Below, one piece after another: positions 61,240 through 64,000 of a stretch of 64,000 bases of DNA (positions are counted from its first letter, which is position 1; each line of letters opens with the position of its first letter). The DNA is from UMGS755 sp045652815. GTDB lineage: Bacteria > Bacillota > Clostridia > UBA1381 > UBA9506. The notes under the pieces are model-generated. The model saw only the letters and a list, made by a program, of their open reading frames with translations, was not told where the DNA came from and searched no databases. The position numbers and the translations under genes were made by a program. The stretch lies in the NCBI GenBank assembly GCA_045652815.1, contig JAZOLH010000011.1, positions 1-64,000 of the forward strand. The letters run 5' to 3'.

Positions 61240-61977
61240 ATGATGACAGTTAAAGAAAAACTGAATATGGATGGCGAGGGTCTCCTTACTCATGGCCCTA
61301 TCAATATTGTTGCATTCGGTGACAGTGTAACCCATGGTTGCTTGGCAGGTTGCATTGATTACGAATCGGTCTATTGGAATAGACTGAAAAAGAAACTGAA
61401 CGCCGTTCGTGATTCTATTCCCGTGAATGCCATTTGTGCCGGTATCGGTGGTGCCCATGCGGCAAACTCTGTTGAAAGAATTGACCGTGATGTGCTTTCT
61501 CATCATCCCGAACTGGTTATCGTTTGCTTCGGTTTAAACGATGTCAACGGCGAACTGGAAGACTATATAAACGCATTAACGACAATCTTTAACCGCTTAA
61601 AAGAAACCGGTTGTGAAGTAATTTTTATGACACCGAATATGCTGAACACCCGCGTGTTAGACGATGTTGACCCCAACTTCCGTGATTATGCTTTCATAAC
61701 CGCGGACCATCAGAACAATGGCAGAATGGATCGTTATATGGAAGCGGCAAAAGAAGCGGCAGAAAAATGCGGCGCTAAGGTTTGCGACTGTTACGGCGCT
61801 TGGAAGAAACTGGCGGCCGACGGTGTTGATGTTTCCGCGCTTTTGTGCAACCGCATCAACCATCCCTCCGCTGAAATGCATCAGCTCTTTGCTGATATGC
61901 TGTTTGATACGATTATGGGCGAAGAAACTTTCGTGGCCAACGAATTTATCAGAACAATGGATGCTAAAGCATATTAA
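61240..61977 (+). CDS. SGNH/GDSL hydrolase family protein
   Basis: A 245-residue protein with FGDSVTHG near residue 24 (Ser), AGIGGAHAAN (Gly), VCFGLNDVNG near 105 (Asn) and a C-terminal RINHPSAEMH (His). It lacks a signal peptide and differs strongly from the other SGNH protein at 53837, so the two are not recent duplicates. Substrate unknown. ATG 61240 follows TTGGAGTG. Confidence 0.86.
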   Translation: MMTVKEKLNMDGEGLLTHGPINIVAFGDSVTHGCLAGCIDYESVYWNRLKKKLNAVRDSIPVNAICAGIGGAHAANSVERIDRDVLSHHPELVIVCFGLNDVNGELEDYINALTTIFNRLKETGCEVIFMTPNMLNTRVLDDVDPNFRDYAFITADHQNNGRMDRYMEAAKEAAEKCGAKVCDCYGAWKKLAADGVDVSALLCNRINHPSAEMHQLFADMLFDTIMGEETFVANEFIRTMDAKAY

Positions 61978-61985
61978 AATAATCC

Positions 61986-62086
61986 AAAAGAAATCCGCAG
62001 GCGGCGGGTCTTTATAGGGATGAGTCGGTTTTTGGGCGGCTTATCCCTATAAAGCCCCGCCGAATACTTGCGGATTTCTTTTTTTG
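61986..62086 (+). terminator. Very long hairpin terminator
   Basis: Outer stem AAAAGAAATCCGCA / TGCGGATTTCTTTT and inner stems CGGCGGG / CCCGCCG and TTTATAGGGAT / ATCCCTATAAA stack into a roughly 100-base hairpin ending in a T tract. It begins eight bases after the SGNH stop. Confidence 0.8.
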
Positions 62087-62102
62087 TTTAAATAACATTA
62101 TA

Positions 62103-62131
62103 TTGCATTTCCTATTTAAATGTGGTACAAT
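62103..62131 (+). promoter_or_regulatory. Promoter of rsmB
   Basis: TTGCAT, 17-base spacer and TACAAT in the context AAATGTGGTACAAT, 43 bases before the rsmB ATG. Confidence 0.8.
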
Positions 62132-62173
62132 ATACAGTAGATAGTTATGAGAATTTTCGGTGGTGAGATTTTG

Positions 62174-63493
62174 ATGGCAAAGCCCAGAGAACTTGCTCTT
62201 AAAATTATATATGATATCCATAAAAACGGGGCCTATTTAAACATCAGTTTTCAAAAGCATATGGAAGAATCGGGGCTTGCAGGTCGAGATGCGGCCTTTA
62301 CAAAAGAACTGGTCTATGGCACGGTTAGTCGGCAGTTGACACTTGATTACATCATCAGCCGCCTGTCTTCTGTAAAACTGAAAAAACTGGCGCCCTACGT
62401 GCTTTGCATTCTGCGTTTAGGGCTGTACCAACTGTTCTTTATGGATAGAGTGCCCGAAAGTGCGGCGGTGAATGAATCCGTGGGTCTTGCAGGCAAATAT
62501 GCAGGTCGTTCCCGTGGTTTTATCAATGCCATTTTGCGCAATGCGGCGCGAGAGGGTATGAAACTGCCGGAGGGCAACGATAACCACGCCCTGTCGGTGC
62601 GCTATTCTCATCCCGAACCGCTGGTTGCATTTTTGAAAGATAATTTTGGCGAAGAAAAAGCCATTACCATTTTAGAAGAAAACAATCAAACCCCGCCTCT
62701 GTCTGTGCGTGTGAACACCTTAAAGACAACCCGCAAGGATTTGCTTGAGCGACTTTCCGGTGAAGGTGTGACCGCTAAAGAGGGCAGTGTTTGTGACGGC
62801 TTTGTTCTCATTGAGGGCGGTGGCATTCAAGCTCTTTCGTCTTACAAAGAGGGTCTCTTTACCATTCAGGACCAAAGCGCAGGGCTGGCGGCTTTGGTGC
62901 TTTCTCCCGCGCCTGATGACTTTGTGCTGGATCTTTGTGCCGCACCGGGCGGCAAAACCACCCACCTTGCAGAACTGATGGAAAACAAGGGCGAAATCAT
63001 CGCCTATGACTTATATGACCACCGCTTGCAATCTGTTACGGTCACCGCAGAGCGACTGGGCATTTCCATCATTAAAACAAAGGCGGCAGATGCTCGCACC
63101 ATAGCGGTGGACAAAGCCCCTGATAAAATTTTAATTGATGCCCCTTGTTCGGGTCTTGGTGTTATTCGCCGCCGACCTGACATAAAATATAAACAGGATT
63201 TAACCGATTTTCGCCAGATGGAAGCCATCCAGATGGAGATTCTCTGTCACGGTGCAGACTTGCTTAAGGCAGGCGGAGAACTGGTTTACAGCACCTGTAC
63301 CATCAATCCCGGCGAAAACGAGAAGTTGATTAAGACCTTTTTAAAAGACCATCCTGACTTTTCCATGATGCCCATCCAAAATGAGCATTTAGGCAAAGTT
63401 TCGGCAGAGATTTTAAAAGACGGTATGGGTACATTTTATCCCGATGGAGAACTGGGCGATGGCTTTTTCATCGCCAAACTGAAGAAGGAGTAG
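62174..63493 (+). CDS. rsmB: 16S rRNA (cytosine(967)-C5)-methyltransferase RsmB
   Basis: The 439-residue enzyme has an N-terminal NusB-like domain (residues ~1-130, ELALKIIYDIHKNGAYLN). The SAM-binding block LDLCAAPGGKTTHLAEL is near 252, motif IV DAPCSGLGVIRRRPDIKY near 318 and the catalytic-cysteine motif STCTINPGENE near 370. ATG 62174 follows GGTGGTGAG; the longer frame lacks an RBS. rlmN starts two bases after the stop. Confidence 0.96.
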   Translation: MAKPRELALKIIYDIHKNGAYLNISFQKHMEESGLAGRDAAFTKELVYGTVSRQLTLDYIISRLSSVKLKKLAPYVLCILRLGLYQLFFMDRVPESAAVNESVGLAGKYAGRSRGFINAILRNAAREGMKLPEGNDNHALSVRYSHPEPLVAFLKDNFGEEKAITILEENNQTPPLSVRVNTLKTTRKDLLERLSGEGVTAKEGSVCDGFVLIEGGGIQALSSYKEGLFTIQDQSAGLAALVLSPAPDDFVLDLCAAPGGKTTHLAELMENKGEIIAYDLYDHRLQSVTVTAERLGISIIKTKAADARTIAVDKAPDKILIDAPCSGLGVIRRRPDIKYKQDLTDFRQMEAIQMEILCHGADLLKAGGELVYSTCTINPGENEKLIKTFLKDHPDFSMMPIQNEHLGKVSAEILKDGMGTFYPDGELGDGFFIAKLKKE

Positions 63494-63495
63494 TC

Positions 63496-64000
63496 ATGAC
63501 AAAACCTTACGATTTATATGGCATGACAAAAGAAGAATTAGCGGAGATGGCAGTGGCGCTGGGCGAAAAGGCCTATCGTGGCGGTCAGATTTTCAAATGG
63601 CTCTATAACGGCGCGGAAACCATTGACGATATGACCAATCTATCCAAGAACTTCCGCGAAACCCTTTTAGAAAACTGCACGATGGCACTGCCCGAGATTG
63701 CCCGCAAGCAGGTCTCCCGTGACGGAACGGTGAAATATGCCTTTCGTATGGCAGATGGGGAGGTTATCGAATCTGTCGTGATGAGTTATCATCACGGTAA
63801 CACCATCTGCGTTTCCACGCAGGCAGGTTGCAATATGGGGTGCCGCTTTTGTGCCACTGCGGTGGGCGGCAAAGCCCGTGATTTAACCGCTGCTGAAATG
63901 ATTGGGCAGATTATGGTGTCCTCCCGCGATTTAGGCATCCGCATCGGCAATGTTGTGCTGATGGGTATGGGCGAGCCGCTGGATAATCTGGAGCAGGTTT
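63496..64000 (+). CDS. rlmN: Dual-specificity RNA methyltransferase RlmN (5' part, cut by window)
   Basis: The first 168 residues match RlmN: an N-terminal helical domain (YDLYGMTKEEL, AYRGGQIFKWLY), the radical SAM motif CNMGCRFCAT near residue 118 and VLMGMGEPLDN near the window end. RlmN methylates A2503 of 23S rRNA and A37 of some tRNAs. The C-terminal catalytic cysteine lies beyond the window. RBS AAGGAG. Confidence 0.96.
   Translation, partial: MTKPYDLYGMTKEELAEMAVALGEKAYRGGQIFKWLYNGAETIDDMTNLSKNFRETLLENCTMALPEIARKQVSRDGTVKYAFRMADGEVIESVVMSYHHGNTICVSTQAGCNMGCRFCATAVGGKARDLTAAEMIGQIMVSSRDLGIRIGNVVLMGMGEPLDNLEQV

Overview
This window looks like chromosomal DNA from a spore-forming, anaerobic member of the Clostridia, probably an uncultured gut lineage. 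The evidence is spoIIR, an alpha/beta small acid-soluble spore protein, a SleB-type germination hydrolase, [FeFe]-hydrogenase maturation genes (hydG, hydF), Firmicutes-type HprK, YlxM-Ffh and strong SD sequences (AGGAGG) at almost every gene. Sigma-A promoters with 17-bp spacers are visible ahead of many housekeeping genes. No rRNA is present and only one tRNA was found (Glu, minus strand, 48456-48531).

Layout. 1-634: an AT-rich DUF559 nuclease-like gene between nearly identical palindromic repeats, with the tail of a second copy at the window edge. 671-6655: two tandem paralogous secreted proteins sharing a probable alpha/alpha-toroid domain. 6911-9032 (minus): an operon of a NagB-like sugar-phosphate isomerase, a PIG-L deacetylase and a C_GCAxxG_C_C protein. 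9244-9343 (minus): a candidate small RNA with its own promoter and terminator. 9434-10291 (minus): thiT under a TPP riboswitch. 10390-24184 (plus): a compact 13.8-kb siphovirus-type packaging/head/tail/lysis module of 18 intact genes, with no integrase, repressor or replication gene. 24188-27305: a promoter, a TM1266-like regulator, an attenuator-like terminator, then hydG and hydF, followed by a PLP decarboxylase.

28717-41966 is mostly minus strand and holds translation and transcription machinery: rpsT, tuf, fusA, rpsG, rpsL, an L7Ae-like gene, rpoC and rpoB (with an acidic C-terminal tail), plus one small plus-strand membrane protein gene. 42333-50951 is mixed: spoIIR, a SleB-like hydrolase, murB, hprK, the ACT/DUF711 pair, rdgB, tRNA-Glu and the ruvCAB operon. 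51117-64000 is mainly plus strand: argG, argH, an SGNH hydrolase, an XRE-cupin regulator with its acyl-CoA synthetase, trmK, a Nif3-like gene, a SASP gene (minus), ylxM-ffh-rpsP-khpA, a second SGNH hydrolase, rsmB and the 5' part of rlmN.

The most interesting part is the phage-derived module. Every gene is open and tightly spaced, yet all genes for independent phage life are missing. Its gene content, its size, the short tape-measure protein and its place between metabolic operons suggest a gene-transfer-agent-like or otherwise domesticated particle. A cryptic prophage that has lost its early region is the main alternative. All calls rest on reading the sequence; no database search was possible.
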